Below, one piece after another: positions 8,472 through 19,647 of a DNA stretch of 64,000 nucleotides. The notes beneath the pieces were generated by a model. The model saw only the letters and a list, made by a program, of their open reading frames with translations. It ran no database searches and was not told the DNA's origin. A program made the position numbers and the translations under genes. Positions within the stretch are counted from its first letter, which is position 1. The number at the start of each line of letters is the position of its first letter. The DNA lies in NCBI RefSeq assembly GCF_037203705.1, contig NZ_JBBCAT010000001.1, positions 1,089,418 to 1,153,417 on the forward strand, read 5' to 3'. The DNA comes from Prosthecomicrobium sp. N25 (GTDB taxonomy: Bacteria; Pseudomonadota; Alphaproteobacteria; Rhizobiales; Ancalomicrobiaceae).

Positions 8472-9617
8472 ATGCGACGCTCTGGTTTCTACGGCGGCAT
8501 CGCCGCCTTCGACCGCTTCGAATCCCTCGGCGAGCCCCGGAACTACACGCCGCTTCCGGCCGGCTGGGTGCTCGGCCTCTCGGACATCGTGAACTCCACC
8601 GAGGCGGCGACGCAGGGGCGCTACAAGGCGGTCAACATGGCCGGCGCGGCGCTCATCGCGGCGCTCCAGAACGTCAGCGACGAAGACCTGCCTTTCGTGT
8701 TCGGCGGCGACGGCGCCGTCGTGGCGCTGCCCGGCCATCTCCGGCCGCGCGCCGAGGGCGCCATCGCGGCCGTCGAGGTCTGGGTCGCCGAGGAACTCGG
8801 CCTCCAGCTGCGCGGGGCGGTCGTCCCGCTCGAGGACATCCGCCAGGCCGGCCACGACGTGCTGGTCGGGCGCTACCGGGCGAGCACCCACGTGAGCTAC
8901 GCCATGTTCGCCGGCGGCGGCGCGAGCTGGGCGGAGGCCCAGATGAAGCTCGGCCGCTTCGCCGTCCCGCCCGCCCCGCCGGGAACGCGGCCGGACCTGA
9001 CAGGCCTGTCCTGCCGATGGAGTCCTCTGAAGTCCCGGTCCGGCGTGATTCTCTCGATCATCGCGGTCCCCGCCGCCGGGGCCGACTTCCCTCGTTATCT
9101 CGACCTGGTCCGCGACATCGCCGACCTCTGCCACGGCGCCATCGCGGACGGCAACCCGGTCAGCGTCGAGGGGCTGGCGCTCGGCTATCCCGCCTGGGCG
9201 ATCGGCGCGGAGGTGCGCACGCGCGCCAAGGGGCGCCTCGCCGCCTGGCTGAAGGCGAATTTCGAGGTCGCGGTCGTGAACCTGCTCAAGGTCCTGCCCG
9301 GCTCGGTCGGGGGCTTCGAACTCCTGCCCTACAAGGCCGACACGGCCGCCAACTCGGATTTCCGCAAGTTCGACGACGGCCTCAAGATGACGGTCGACGT
9401 CAGCCCCGCCCTTGCGGACCGGATCGAGGCGCGCCTCGCCGAGGGCGCCCGGCTGGGACTGTGCAAGTACGGCGTGCAGCGCCAGGACGAGGCCCTGATC
9501 ACCTGCCTGGTTCCCACCGCGCGCCAGCGTGACCATATGCACTTCATCGACGGCGCCGCCGGCGGCTATGCGCTCGCCGCCGCGCGGCTCAAGGGCCGGC
9601 TCTCGCACCGGTCCTGA
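8472..9617 (+). CDS. DUF3095 protein with cyclase-like metal motifs
   Basis: A 381-residue cytoplasmic protein of the DUF3095 family, some members of which are labelled adenylate cyclase without proof. Two segments resemble class III cyclase metal sites: LSDIVNSTEA (Asp38) and FGGDGAVVAL (Asp80), like the D-I-x-x-ST and GDG motifs of true cyclases. It is followed 122 bp later by a genuine class III cyclase gene. The frame is open upstream to 8319, but the family start MRRSGFYGGIAAFDRF is at the ATG chosen. The reaction, if any, is not established. Confidence 0.7.
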   Translation: MRRSGFYGGIAAFDRFESLGEPRNYTPLPAGWVLGLSDIVNSTEAATQGRYKAVNMAGAALIAALQNVSDEDLPFVFGGDGAVVALPGHLRPRAEGAIAAVEVWVAEELGLQLRGAVVPLEDIRQAGHDVLVGRYRASTHVSYAMFAGGGASWAEAQMKLGRFAVPPAPPGTRPDLTGLSCRWSPLKSRSGVILSIIAVPAAGADFPRYLDLVRDIADLCHGAIADGNPVSVEGLALGYPAWAIGAEVRTRAKGRLAAWLKANFEVAVVNLLKVLPGSVGGFELLPYKADTAANSDFRKFDDGLKMTVDVSPALADRIEARLAEGARLGLCKYGVQRQDEALITCLVPTARQRDHMHFIDGAAGGYALAAARLKGRLSHRS

Positions 9618-9739
9618 CGGGGACCGACATGCGCTCTCTGCAATGTGTTTAGCGGGGTCCGGACGGGGCTGCTAACCCCTGGGCCCGAGTCGCCGCAGCC
9701 GCCGAGCCGGCGCGGCCCAACGACAGGACGTGACGATCC

Positions 9740-11059
9740 ATGGTGATTTCGAAGAGGGGCGAGTCCCCGGTCCTCGTGGCGAAGCTGAGCGAATGGCTGA
9801 TGCGCTCCTCGCTGCAGGGCCTGGACCTGGAAAGCCTCGTGCGCGGCTTTTGCGACCGCATCTATGCGGCCGGCCTGCCGGTCGACCGCATCAACCTGAC
9901 CTTCTCGATGCTGCATCCCCTCTACCGCGCCATGGGCTTCACCTGGCGGCGCGGCCAGGGGCTGGAGGTGGAGAACTACGCCCACAGCCCGGCCCCCGAG
10001 CGCTTCCTGAAGAGCCCCTACTACTTCATCCTGCAGAACAACCTCGAGTCCCTGCGCCGTCGGCTGGATACCGGCGCGAAGTTCGAGTTTCCGCTCCTCG
10101 ACGAACTGCGCCGCAAGGGCGCGACCGACTACCTCGCCTTCGTGTACTCCTTCGGCGGCGGGCACGACGCCGGCATCGGCCGCGGCGTCATGGGAAGCTG
10201 GACGACGGACAGCAGGGGCGGCTTCTCGGAGCCCGACCTGGAGGCGCTCTTCAGCCTGCAGGCGAGCCTGGCGGTCGCCACCAAGATGGCCATGCAGGAG
10301 AAGCTGGCCGAGAACGTGCTGACCACCTATCTCGGCCAGGAGGCTGGGCGCAACGTCCTGAGCGGGCTCGTCAAGCGCGGCGACGGCGAGACCATCCGGG
10401 CTGCCCTCGTCATCGGCGACCTGCGCGAATCGACCGCCCTCGCCGAGCGCGACGGCCGCCAGCTCTTCACCGAGACGCTGAACCGTTTCTTCGACGCGCT
10501 CGCGCTCCCTTTCAGCAAGAACGGCGGTCAGATCCTGTCCTTCCCCGGCGACGGCTTCCTGGCCATCTTCCCGACCACCCGCTCCAGCGCGGGTTCGCGC
10601 GACGCCTGCCATCGCGCCTACGAGGCCATGATCGCCGGCACCGCACGGATGAACACGCTGAACCGCGAACGCCTGCAGGCCGGCATGGAGCCGCTCGGCT
10701 TCGGCATCGGCATGCATGTGGGCAACGTCATGTTCGGCAACGTCGGCCTGGCCGAGCGGCTGACCTATTCGGCCTTCGGGGCGGCCGTGAACGAGGTCCA
10801 GCGGCTCCAGGCCCTCACCCGCAAGCACGGCCGCAGCGTCATCGCGAGCCGCGAATTCGTCGAGGCCAGCGGCGGCGACTGGGTGCACCTCGGGGAGGAG
10901 CAGCTCCACGGAATCAGCGAGGCGCGGGAGGTCTACACCATCGACGCCTGCGCCCCCGATCTCCTCGCCGAGATGGAGGCGAACGGCCATCCCTGCCACT
11001 CGGAGGGCGAACTGGTCGTTCTCTCCCTGAGGAGAAGCAAGGCCGGCGCCGAAAGCTGA
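9740..11059 (+). CDS. class III adenylyl/guanylyl cyclase with N-terminal sensory region
   Basis: A 439-residue protein whose C-terminal half (about 215-410) is a class III nucleotidyl cyclase. GDLREST contains the first metal Asp (227) and SFPGDGFLAIF the second (271); GFGIGMHVGNVMFGNVG and the LTYSAFGAAVNEVQRL region follow as in the family. The first 200 residues show no membrane segment and look like a GAF-like sensory region. The product is most likely cAMP. It may be paired with the DUF3095 gene just upstream, and it lies about 13 kb from a gene for a cyclic-nucleotide-binding protein. Confidence 0.8.
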   Translation: MVISKRGESPVLVAKLSEWLMRSSLQGLDLESLVRGFCDRIYAAGLPVDRINLTFSMLHPLYRAMGFTWRRGQGLEVENYAHSPAPERFLKSPYYFILQNNLESLRRRLDTGAKFEFPLLDELRRKGATDYLAFVYSFGGGHDAGIGRGVMGSWTTDSRGGFSEPDLEALFSLQASLAVATKMAMQEKLAENVLTTYLGQEAGRNVLSGLVKRGDGETIRAALVIGDLRESTALAERDGRQLFTETLNRFFDALALPFSKNGGQILSFPGDGFLAIFPTTRSSAGSRDACHRAYEAMIAGTARMNTLNRERLQAGMEPLGFGIGMHVGNVMFGNVGLAERLTYSAFGAAVNEVQRLQALTRKHGRSVIASREFVEASGGDWVHLGEEQLHGISEAREVYTIDACAPDLLAEMEANGHPCHSEGELVVLSLRRSKAGAES

Positions 11060-11174
11060 GGAGACCGCCCGCCTCCGCATTGGTCCCGACCAAATTCATA
11101 CATGCGCATCCTTGCGTTTGATTGCCCGCACGTTACCGTAGGCGAACCGGGGCGGTCGCTGGAAGTGGGGGCGT

Positions 11175-13054
<1,880 letters not shown>

Positions 13055-13061
<7 letters not shown>

Positions 13062-14956
13062 CCCGCCGGGACGCACTCGGGCTCATGGCCCTGCCGCTCC
13101 TCACCCGCGTGGCCGGCGCGGCGCCGGTCGAGCCTCCGATCCTCGCCGAGAAGGTTGCCTCAGGCGCTCTGCCGCCCATGGCGGAACGCCTGCCGAAGGT
13201 CCCCAAGGTGGTCGACCTGGTGGCCATGGGCCGGCGCATCGGCCGGCACGGCGGCACGATCCGCACGCTCGTGGGCGGCCAGAAGGACATCCGCCTGATG
13301 ACCATCTACGGCTACGCCCGCCTCGTCGGCTTCGACGAGCGGCTGGAGCTGAAGCCGGACATCCTGGAGAGCTTCGAGGCCGAGGAGGACCGGGTCTTCA
13401 CCTTCCGCCTGCGCCAGGGCCACCGCTGGTCCGACGGCCATCCCCTCACGGCGGAGGACTTCCGTTACGTCTTCGAGGACGTCTACTCGAACCGCGAGCT
13501 CTCCCCGAACGGGCCGGACCAGACCATGCTGGTCGACGGCGAGATGGCGAAGTTCGAGATCCTCGACGAGCTGACCGTGCGCTACAGCTGGTCGAAGCCC
13601 AACCCGGACTTCTTGCTCGACATTGCCGGCGCCCAGCCCCTCCAGCTCGCCCTGCCGGCCCACTACATGCGCCAGTTCCACAAGCGCTACCAGGAGCCGA
13701 AGAAGCTCGAGGCGGCGATGAAGCAGTATCGCGCGCGCAAGTGGACCGAGATGCACATCCGCCTGTCGCGCCAGTATCGGCCCGAGAACCCGGACCTGCC
13801 CGTCCTCGATCCTTGGCGGAACACGACGCCCCCGCCCTCCGATCGCTTCCTCTTCGAGCGCAACCCGTTCTTCCACGAGGTCGACACCGAGGGGCGGCAA
13901 CTCCCCTACGTGGACCGGTTCGAACTGCTCGTCGGCCAGATGACGATCCTGGCCGCCAAGACCGGCGCCGGCGAGAGCGACCTCCAGTCGCTCGGACTCG
14001 ACTTCAGCGACTACACCTTCCTCAAGGACGCCGAGAAGCGTTACCCCATGAAGGTCAAGCTCTGGAAACGCATCCAGGGCTCGCGCATCGCCCTGATGCC
14101 CAATCTCAACTACCGTGACCCCGCCTGGCGCGCCCTCCTGCAGGACGTCCGCTTCCGCCGCGCCCTGTCGGTCGCCATCGACCGGCGCGAAATCAACATG
14201 GCGGTCTTCTTCGGGCTCGGCACCCCGAGTTCCGACACGGTCCTGCCCGCGAGCTCGCTCTACAAGGAGGCCTACGCCAAGGCCTGGGCCCAGTTCGACC
14301 GCGGCCTCGCCAACAGGCTCCTCGACGAGATCGGCCTCAAGGAGCGGGACGACGAGGGCCGCCGCCTGCTGCCCGACGGGCGTTCCGTCACCATGGTGAT
14401 CGAGACGGCCGGCGAGACCAACGTCGAGACCGACATCCTGGAGCTCATCGCCGACTACTGGTCGTCGATCGGCGTCGGGCTCTTCGTGCGCACGTCCCAG
14501 CGCGACATCTTCCGCAGCCGTGCGATCGGCGGCGACATCATGATGGCGGTGTGGTCGGGCGTCGACAACGGCATCCCGACCCCGGACATGAACCCCTCGG
14601 CCTTCGTGCCGACGGCCGAGGACCAGCTCCAGTGGCCGCAATGGGGGATGCACTACCAGTCCTCCGGCCAGCACGGTACCGCGGCCGACCTCCCGGTCGC
14701 GCTGGACCTGCTCGCGGAACTCGAACGCTGGCGAAAGGCGACCAGCACCGATGCGCGCCGCGCCGCCTGGGAGCGCATCCTGTCCATCTATGCCGACAAC
14801 GTCTTCTCGATCGGCCTGGTCAACCAGACCCTGCAGCCGGTGGTCGTCAACCGCCACCTCGTCAACGTGCCCGAGGAAGGTTACTTCGGCTTCAAGCCGA
14901 CCGCCTATTTCGGCGTCTACCGCTCCACGACCTTCTGGCTGGACGGGGAGGCCTGA
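13055..14956 (+). CDS. ABC transporter substrate-binding protein, family 5
   Basis: A 633-residue periplasmic solute-binding protein of the extracellular family 5 (DppA/OppA). It begins [16 protein letters not shown], a twin-arginine-like signal peptide. The domain core includes the [20 protein letters not shown] segment and, around residue 370, the [14 protein letters not shown] segment, both family hallmarks. It is longer than typical dipeptide-binding proteins, suggesting a larger or unusual ligand. It overlaps the ATPase gene upstream and is separated by two bases from the first permease. Confidence 0.88.
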
Positions 14957-14958
14957 CC

Positions 14959-15957
14959 GTGCTGCGCTACATCGTCTGGCGGATCGCCGTGATGATCCCG
15001 ACGCTGCTGCTCATCTCGATGCTGGTCTTCACCATCATCGAGCTGCCGCCGGGGGACTATTTCGAAAGCTACATCGCCGAGCTGCAGGCGCAGAACGAAA
15101 CCGTCAACATGCAGCAGATCAACGAGCTGAAGGCTCAGTACGGTTTCGACCAGCCTCCCGTGATCCGCTACTTCTACTGGGTCGGCGGCCTGCTGACGGG
15201 TGACTTCGGCTACTCGTTCGAGTACCAGCTGCCGGTGTCCGAGGTCGTCGGCAGCCGGCTCTACTTCACGATGCTGGTCTCCTTCGTGACCATCATCTTC
15301 ACCTGGCTGATCGCCTTCCCGATCGGCATCTACTCGGCCACCCACCAGTACAGCTGGGGCGACTACGGCCTGACGCTCCTCGGCCTGATCGGCGTGGCGA
15401 CGCCGAACTTCCTGCTCGCCCTCGTCATGATGTATTTCGCCAACATCTGGTTCGGCACCTCGATCGGCCACCTGGTCGACCCGGCCTATCTCGACCAGCC
15501 GATGAGCTGGGCGAAGGTCAAGTCGATCCTCGAGCATCTCTGGATCCCGGTCATCATCGTCGGGACCGCCGGCACGGCCGGCATGATCCGGCGCCTGCGC
15601 GCCAACCTGCTCGACGAGCTGCACAAACCCTATGTGGTGACCGCGCGCGCCAAGGGGCTCCGGCCCCGCAAGGTCCTGGTCAAGTACCCGCTCCGCATGG
15701 CGCTGAACTTCTTCGTCTCCGACATCGGCTCGATCCTGCCGGCCATCATCTCGGGCGCCGAGATCACCGCCATCGTGCTCTCGCTGGAGACGACCGGCCC
15801 CATGCTCATCAAGGCCCTGCAGAGCCAGGACATGTACCTCGCCGGCTCGTTCCTGATGTTCCTCTCCTTCCTGACCGTGATCGGGGTCCTCATCTCCGAT
15901 CTCGCGCTCGTGCTCCTCGATCCGCGCATCCGCGTCCAGGGAGGAGCCTCCAAATGA
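14959..15957 (+). CDS. ABC transporter permease (DppB-like)
   Basis: A 332-residue inner-membrane permease with the classical N-terminus MLRYIVWRIAVMIPTLLLIS (GTG start) and six predicted membrane segments. The EAA loop is YVVTARAKGL near residue 230. A long periplasmic segment between the first and second membrane spans is as in DppB/YejB. The GTG at 14959 directly follows the stop of the binding-protein gene, and no ATG lies near it. Its stop overlaps the next permease by 4 bp. Confidence 0.88.
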   Translation: MLRYIVWRIAVMIPTLLLISMLVFTIIELPPGDYFESYIAELQAQNETVNMQQINELKAQYGFDQPPVIRYFYWVGGLLTGDFGYSFEYQLPVSEVVGSRLYFTMLVSFVTIIFTWLIAFPIGIYSATHQYSWGDYGLTLLGLIGVATPNFLLALVMMYFANIWFGTSIGHLVDPAYLDQPMSWAKVKSILEHLWIPVIIVGTAGTAGMIRRLRANLLDELHKPYVVTARAKGLRPRKVLVKYPLRMALNFFVSDIGSILPAIISGAEITAIVLSLETTGPMLIKALQSQDMYLAGSFLMFLSFLTVIGVLISDLALVLLDPRIRVQGGASK

Positions 15958-17129
15958 GCCTCGAGCTTCCCGTCTCCGGGGCTCCGCTCGGCCACTTCGT
16001 GCGTCAGGGTGTTTTCGATCCGGAGCGGATCGAGACGGCCTCGCCCGAGCAGGCGCGCCTGGAGCAGGCCTCCCAGCTCCGCCTCATGTGGTGGAAGTTC
16101 CGCCGCCACAAGCTCGCCGTGGTGTCGGGCGTCTTCCTCCTCGCCCTCTACCTCATGATCGTCGTGTCCGAGTTCCTGGCGCCCTACGCGCTGCGGACGC
16201 GCAACATGGACTACATCCACGCGCCGCCCCAGGCCGTGCACCTGTTCCACGAGGGCGCTTTCGTGGGCCCCTTCGTGTACGGCCGCAAGATGAGCCTCGA
16301 CCTCGACCGGCTGAAGCGCGTCTACACCGAGGACACCTCGGACGTGCAGCGCCTGCGCTTCTTCTGCCGGGGCGACCCCTACCACTTCTGGGGCCTGTGG
16401 GCGGCCGACCTGCATCTCGTCTGCCCCGCCGAGGGCGGCCAGTTCTTCCTGCTCGGGACCGACCGGCTCGGCCGCGACGTGCTCTCGCGCATGATCTACG
16501 GCGCGCGCATCTCGCTGACGGTCGGCCTCATCGGCGTCAGCCTCAGCTTCATCCTCGGCATCGTCATCGGCGGGCTCGCCGGCTACTACGGCGGCACTTT
16601 CGACCTGATCGTCCAACGCATCATCGAGGTCCTGCAGTCGCTCCCCAGCCTGCCGCTCTGGATGGCCCTTTCGGCCATCACCCCGGCGACCTGGAGCCCC
16701 CTGCTCATCTACTTCGCCATTACACTCATTCTGAGCCTCCTGGACTGGACGGGCCTCGCCCGGGCGGTCCGCTCCAAGCTCCTGGCCCTGCGCGAGGAGG
16801 ACTACGTCCTTGCCGCCCAGCTCATGGGAGCCTCCGCGCCGCGGATCATCGGCAACCACCTGATCCCCGGATTCATGTCCCACCTGATTGCCACCGCCAC
16901 CCTCACCGTGCCGGGCATGATCCTGGGCGAGACGGCGCTGAGCTTCCTCGGCCTCGGCCTCCGGCCTCCGCTCACCAGCTGGGGGATCTTGCTGACCGAA
17001 GCCAAGAACGTCAGCGCCGTCGCGCTCTACCCCTGGCTTCTCTTCCCCGTGGTCCCGGTCGTCCTCGTCATCCTGGCCTTCAACTTCCTCGGTGACGGGC
17101 TGCGCGACGCTGCCGACCCCTACAAGTGA
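15954..17129 (+). CDS. ABC transporter permease (DppC/YejE-like)
   Basis: A 391-residue partner permease. After a soluble N-terminus of about 45 residues there is a first membrane span, then a long periplasmic stretch containing FLLGTDRLGRDVLSRMIYGARIS, the typical OppC/DppC motif, and five further spans. The EAA-like loop YVLAAQLMGASAPRI is present. The roughly 120-residue segment between span 1 and the GTDRLGRD motif is longer than in DppC and more like YejE. It ends the importer operon, 65 bp before the glycosyltransferase genes. Confidence 0.88.
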   Translation: MSLELPVSGAPLGHFVRQGVFDPERIETASPEQARLEQASQLRLMWWKFRRHKLAVVSGVFLLALYLMIVVSEFLAPYALRTRNMDYIHAPPQAVHLFHEGAFVGPFVYGRKMSLDLDRLKRVYTEDTSDVQRLRFFCRGDPYHFWGLWAADLHLVCPAEGGQFFLLGTDRLGRDVLSRMIYGARISLTVGLIGVSLSFILGIVIGGLAGYYGGTFDLIVQRIIEVLQSLPSLPLWMALSAITPATWSPLLIYFAITLILSLLDWTGLARAVRSKLLALREEDYVLAAQLMGASAPRIIGNHLIPGFMSHLIATATLTVPGMILGETALSFLGLGLRPPLTSWGILLTEAKNVSAVALYPWLLFPVVPVVLVILAFNFLGDGLRDAADPYK

Positions 17130-17194
17130 ACCTGCCCGGCCCGTTCCGGCGGACCGGACTTCTCCAAGATCAGCGACCCTCCGGAGGTCGGACC

Positions 17195-18397
17195 ATGACC
17201 CGCCGCCTCGACCACGCCCGCATCCTCATGTACAGCCACGATACCTTCGGCCTCGGGCACCTTCGCCGATGCCGGACGATCGCCCACTCGCTGGTCGAGG
17301 AATTCCGGGGCCTGAACGTCCTCATCATCTCCGGCGCGCCCATCGCGGGAGCCTTCGACTACCGCGCCCGCGTCGACTTCCTGAAGATCCCGAGCGTCAT
17401 TAAGCGCCGCAACGGCGAGTACACCTCGCTCGCCCAGCATGTCGACCTCGCCGACACCATGGAGATGCGGCGGCGCATGATCTTCAATGCCGCCCAGACC
17501 TTCCAGCCCGACATGATGATCGTCGACAAGGAGCCCCTCGGCTTGGACGGCGAGGTCGAGGACACGCTCGCCTACCTGAAGACGATCGGCACGACCCTGG
17601 TCCTCGGCCTGCGCGAGGTGATGGACGCCCCCGACCTGCTCCGCCGCGAATGGACGCCGAAGGGCATGCTCTCCAAGGTCGCAGCCCTCTACGACGACAT
17701 TTGGGTCTACGGCCCGCCGGACTTCTACAACCCCCTGGTCGGACTCGACGTGCCGGCCTCGGTCTCCGCCAAGCTCGACTTCGTCGGCTTCCTGCAGCGC
17801 GCCGTGCCCGAGGCCGACCTCGCCCGGCCCAAGCCCGATTCCGAGTACATCCTGGTCACCACCGGCGGCGGCGGCGACGGGGCCGACCTCGTCCAGGCGG
17901 TGATCGGCGCCTACGAGGCGGTTCCCGGCATGCCCCGGGCCGTCGTGGTCCTCGGCCCCTACATGCCGATGGAGCAGCGCAAGGCGCTGATGGCGCGCGC
18001 CGCCCCCATAGAGACGCTGTCGGTCGTCGAGTTCGAACCCCACATGGAGGCGCTGATCGCCGGCTCGGCGGCCGTCGTCGCCATGGGCGGCTACAACACC
18101 TATTGCGAGATCCTCTCCTTCGACAAGCCGGCCCTTATCGTGCCGCGCCTGCAGCCGCGCCAGGAGCAGCTCGTCCGCGCCCTGCGCGCCCGCGAACTGG
18201 GTCTGATCGGCATGATGCTCCCCGACGAGGCGGCCGACCCCGTCCGCATGGCCGCCGCCCTGAAGGCGCTTCCGGGCCGCACGCCGCCCTCCAAGGTCAG
18301 GCAGGACCTGCGCCTCGAGGGCCTCTCCCGCATCAACGAGATCGTCGGCGCCCGCCTGGCCCGGCCCGTGCTGAGCATCGTCCAGAGCGCCACATGA
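17195..18397 (+). CDS. MurG-like glycosyltransferase (COG4671 type)
   Basis: A 400-residue GT-B protein. The N-terminal half has HDTFGLGHLRRCRTIAHSL, like the MurG glycine-rich acceptor loop, and the C-terminal half has VVAMGGYNTYCEIL, the conserved nucleotide-sugar segment of family 28-type enzymes. The ATG at 17195 follows GGAGGTC; an ATG 23 codons upstream overlaps the permease stop but adds nothing family-like. It begins a three-gene set coupled by ATGA overlaps. It is not murG itself, because no division or murein genes are near. Substrate unknown. Confidence 0.75.
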   Translation: MTRRLDHARILMYSHDTFGLGHLRRCRTIAHSLVEEFRGLNVLIISGAPIAGAFDYRARVDFLKIPSVIKRRNGEYTSLAQHVDLADTMEMRRRMIFNAAQTFQPDMMIVDKEPLGLDGEVEDTLAYLKTIGTTLVLGLREVMDAPDLLRREWTPKGMLSKVAALYDDIWVYGPPDFYNPLVGLDVPASVSAKLDFVGFLQRAVPEADLARPKPDSEYILVTTGGGGDGADLVQAVIGAYEAVPGMPRAVVVLGPYMPMEQRKALMARAAPIETLSVVEFEPHMEALIAGSAAVVAMGGYNTYCEILSFDKPALIVPRLQPRQEQLVRALRARELGLIGMMLPDEAADPVRMAAALKALPGRTPPSKVRQDLRLEGLSRINEIVGARLARPVLSIVQSAT

Positions 18398-19647
18398 CCG
18401 GCCCCGGCCCCCGCCGCATCGTCGTGGTCCTCAAGGGATACCCGCGCCTCTCCGAGACCTTCGTGGCCCAGGAGCTGCTCGGTCTGGAGCGGTCCGGCTT
18501 CGACCTCGCCATCGTGGCCCTGCGCCGGCCGACCGACAAGCTCGTCCATCCGGTGCACAAGGAGATCCGCGCGCCGGTCCTCTACCTGCCCGAATATCTG
18601 CACGACGAGCCGCTGCGGGTCCTCGGCGCCCTCATGCGGGCGCTGGCCCGGCCGGGCTTCCGGCGCGCCCTCGGCCGGTTCCTCACCGACCTGCGGCACG
18701 ACTTCACACTGAACCGCATCCGGCGCTTCGGCCAGGCGCTCGTGCTCGCCGCCGAATGGCCGGCCGGCGGCGACTGGATCTACGCGCATTTCATCCACAC
18801 GCCGGCCTCGGTCGCCGCCTACGCGAGCGATCTCGTCGGCGTGCCCTGGAGCTGCTCGGCCCACGCCCGCGACATCTGGACCTCCGGCAAGGCCGACCTC
18901 GCCGGCAAGCTCGGTCACGCCCGCTGGGTGGTGACCTGCACGCGCGCCGGGCTCGACCGCCTGCGCGAGCTCACCGGCCGCCCGCAGGCCGTGCACCTCA
19001 GCTATCACGGCTTCGACTTCGCCCGCTTCCCGCCCTTCGCCGGCCGGCGCCCGCCGCGCGACGGCACCGACCCGGCCGATCCGGTCCTGATCCTGAGCGT
19101 TGGGCGGGCGGTCGCCAAGAAGGGCTACGGCGTCCTCCTCGACGCGCTCACCCGCCTGCCCGCCGCGACGGCCTGGCGGATGATCCACGTCGGCTCCGGC
19201 GAGGAACTCGCCGACCTGAAGCGCCGCGCCGAGGCGCTCGGCATCGCGCCCCGCATCGAGTGGCGCGGCGCGCTCGCCCAGGAGGAGGTGCTGCGCCTCT
19301 ACCGCCAGGCGGACCTCTTCACGCTCGCCTGCCGGGTCGCCGAGGACGGCGATCGCGACGGCCTGCCCAACGTCCTCATGGAGGCTTCCAGCCAGCGCCT
19401 CGTCTCGGTCACCACCAATGTCTCCGGCATCCCGGAACTCCTCGCCGACGGCGTCACCGGCCTGATCGTCCCCCCGGACGACCCGGCCGCGCTCGCCGCG
19501 GCGCTCGCCGCCGCCATCGCGGACCCGGCGCTCCGCGCGCGGCTCGGCGCCGCCGCCGAGGAGCGCGTCCGCCGCGCTTTCGACCACAGCCGCAGCATCG
19601 CCGACATCGCCGGACTGTTCCGCGAGACGGCGGGAGCCGGCGCATGA
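18394..19647 (+). CDS. glycosyltransferase family 4
   Basis: A 417-residue GT-B glycosyltransferase resembling colanic-acid-type enzymes. It opens KGYPRLSETFVAQEL, a segment common to this subgroup. The donor-binding half contains LSVGRAVAKKGYGVLLDAL, then DGLPNVLMEASSQ and VTTNVSGIPELL, with the E-x7-E type catalytic region. It overlaps both neighbouring glycosyltransferase genes by 4 bp, so the three products are probably made together and act in sequence on one glycan or glycolipid. Confidence 0.8.
   Translation: MTGPGPRRIVVVLKGYPRLSETFVAQELLGLERSGFDLAIVALRRPTDKLVHPVHKEIRAPVLYLPEYLHDEPLRVLGALMRALARPGFRRALGRFLTDLRHDFTLNRIRRFGQALVLAAEWPAGGDWIYAHFIHTPASVAAYASDLVGVPWSCSAHARDIWTSGKADLAGKLGHARWVVTCTRAGLDRLRELTGRPQAVHLSYHGFDFARFPPFAGRRPPRDGTDPADPVLILSVGRAVAKKGYGVLLDALTRLPAATAWRMIHVGSGEELADLKRRAEALGIAPRIEWRGALAQEEVLRLYRQADLFTLACRVAEDGDRDGLPNVLMEASSQRLVSVTTNVSGIPELLADGVTGLIVPPDDPAALAAALAAAIADPALRARLGAAAEERVRRAFDHSRSIADIAGLFRETAGAGA

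Noticed and set aside
9730-11121. A 463-codon open frame overlapping the adenylyl cyclase gene in another frame
   Set aside because: The cyclase frame has all catalytic motifs; the other is Arg/Pro-rich without motifs.
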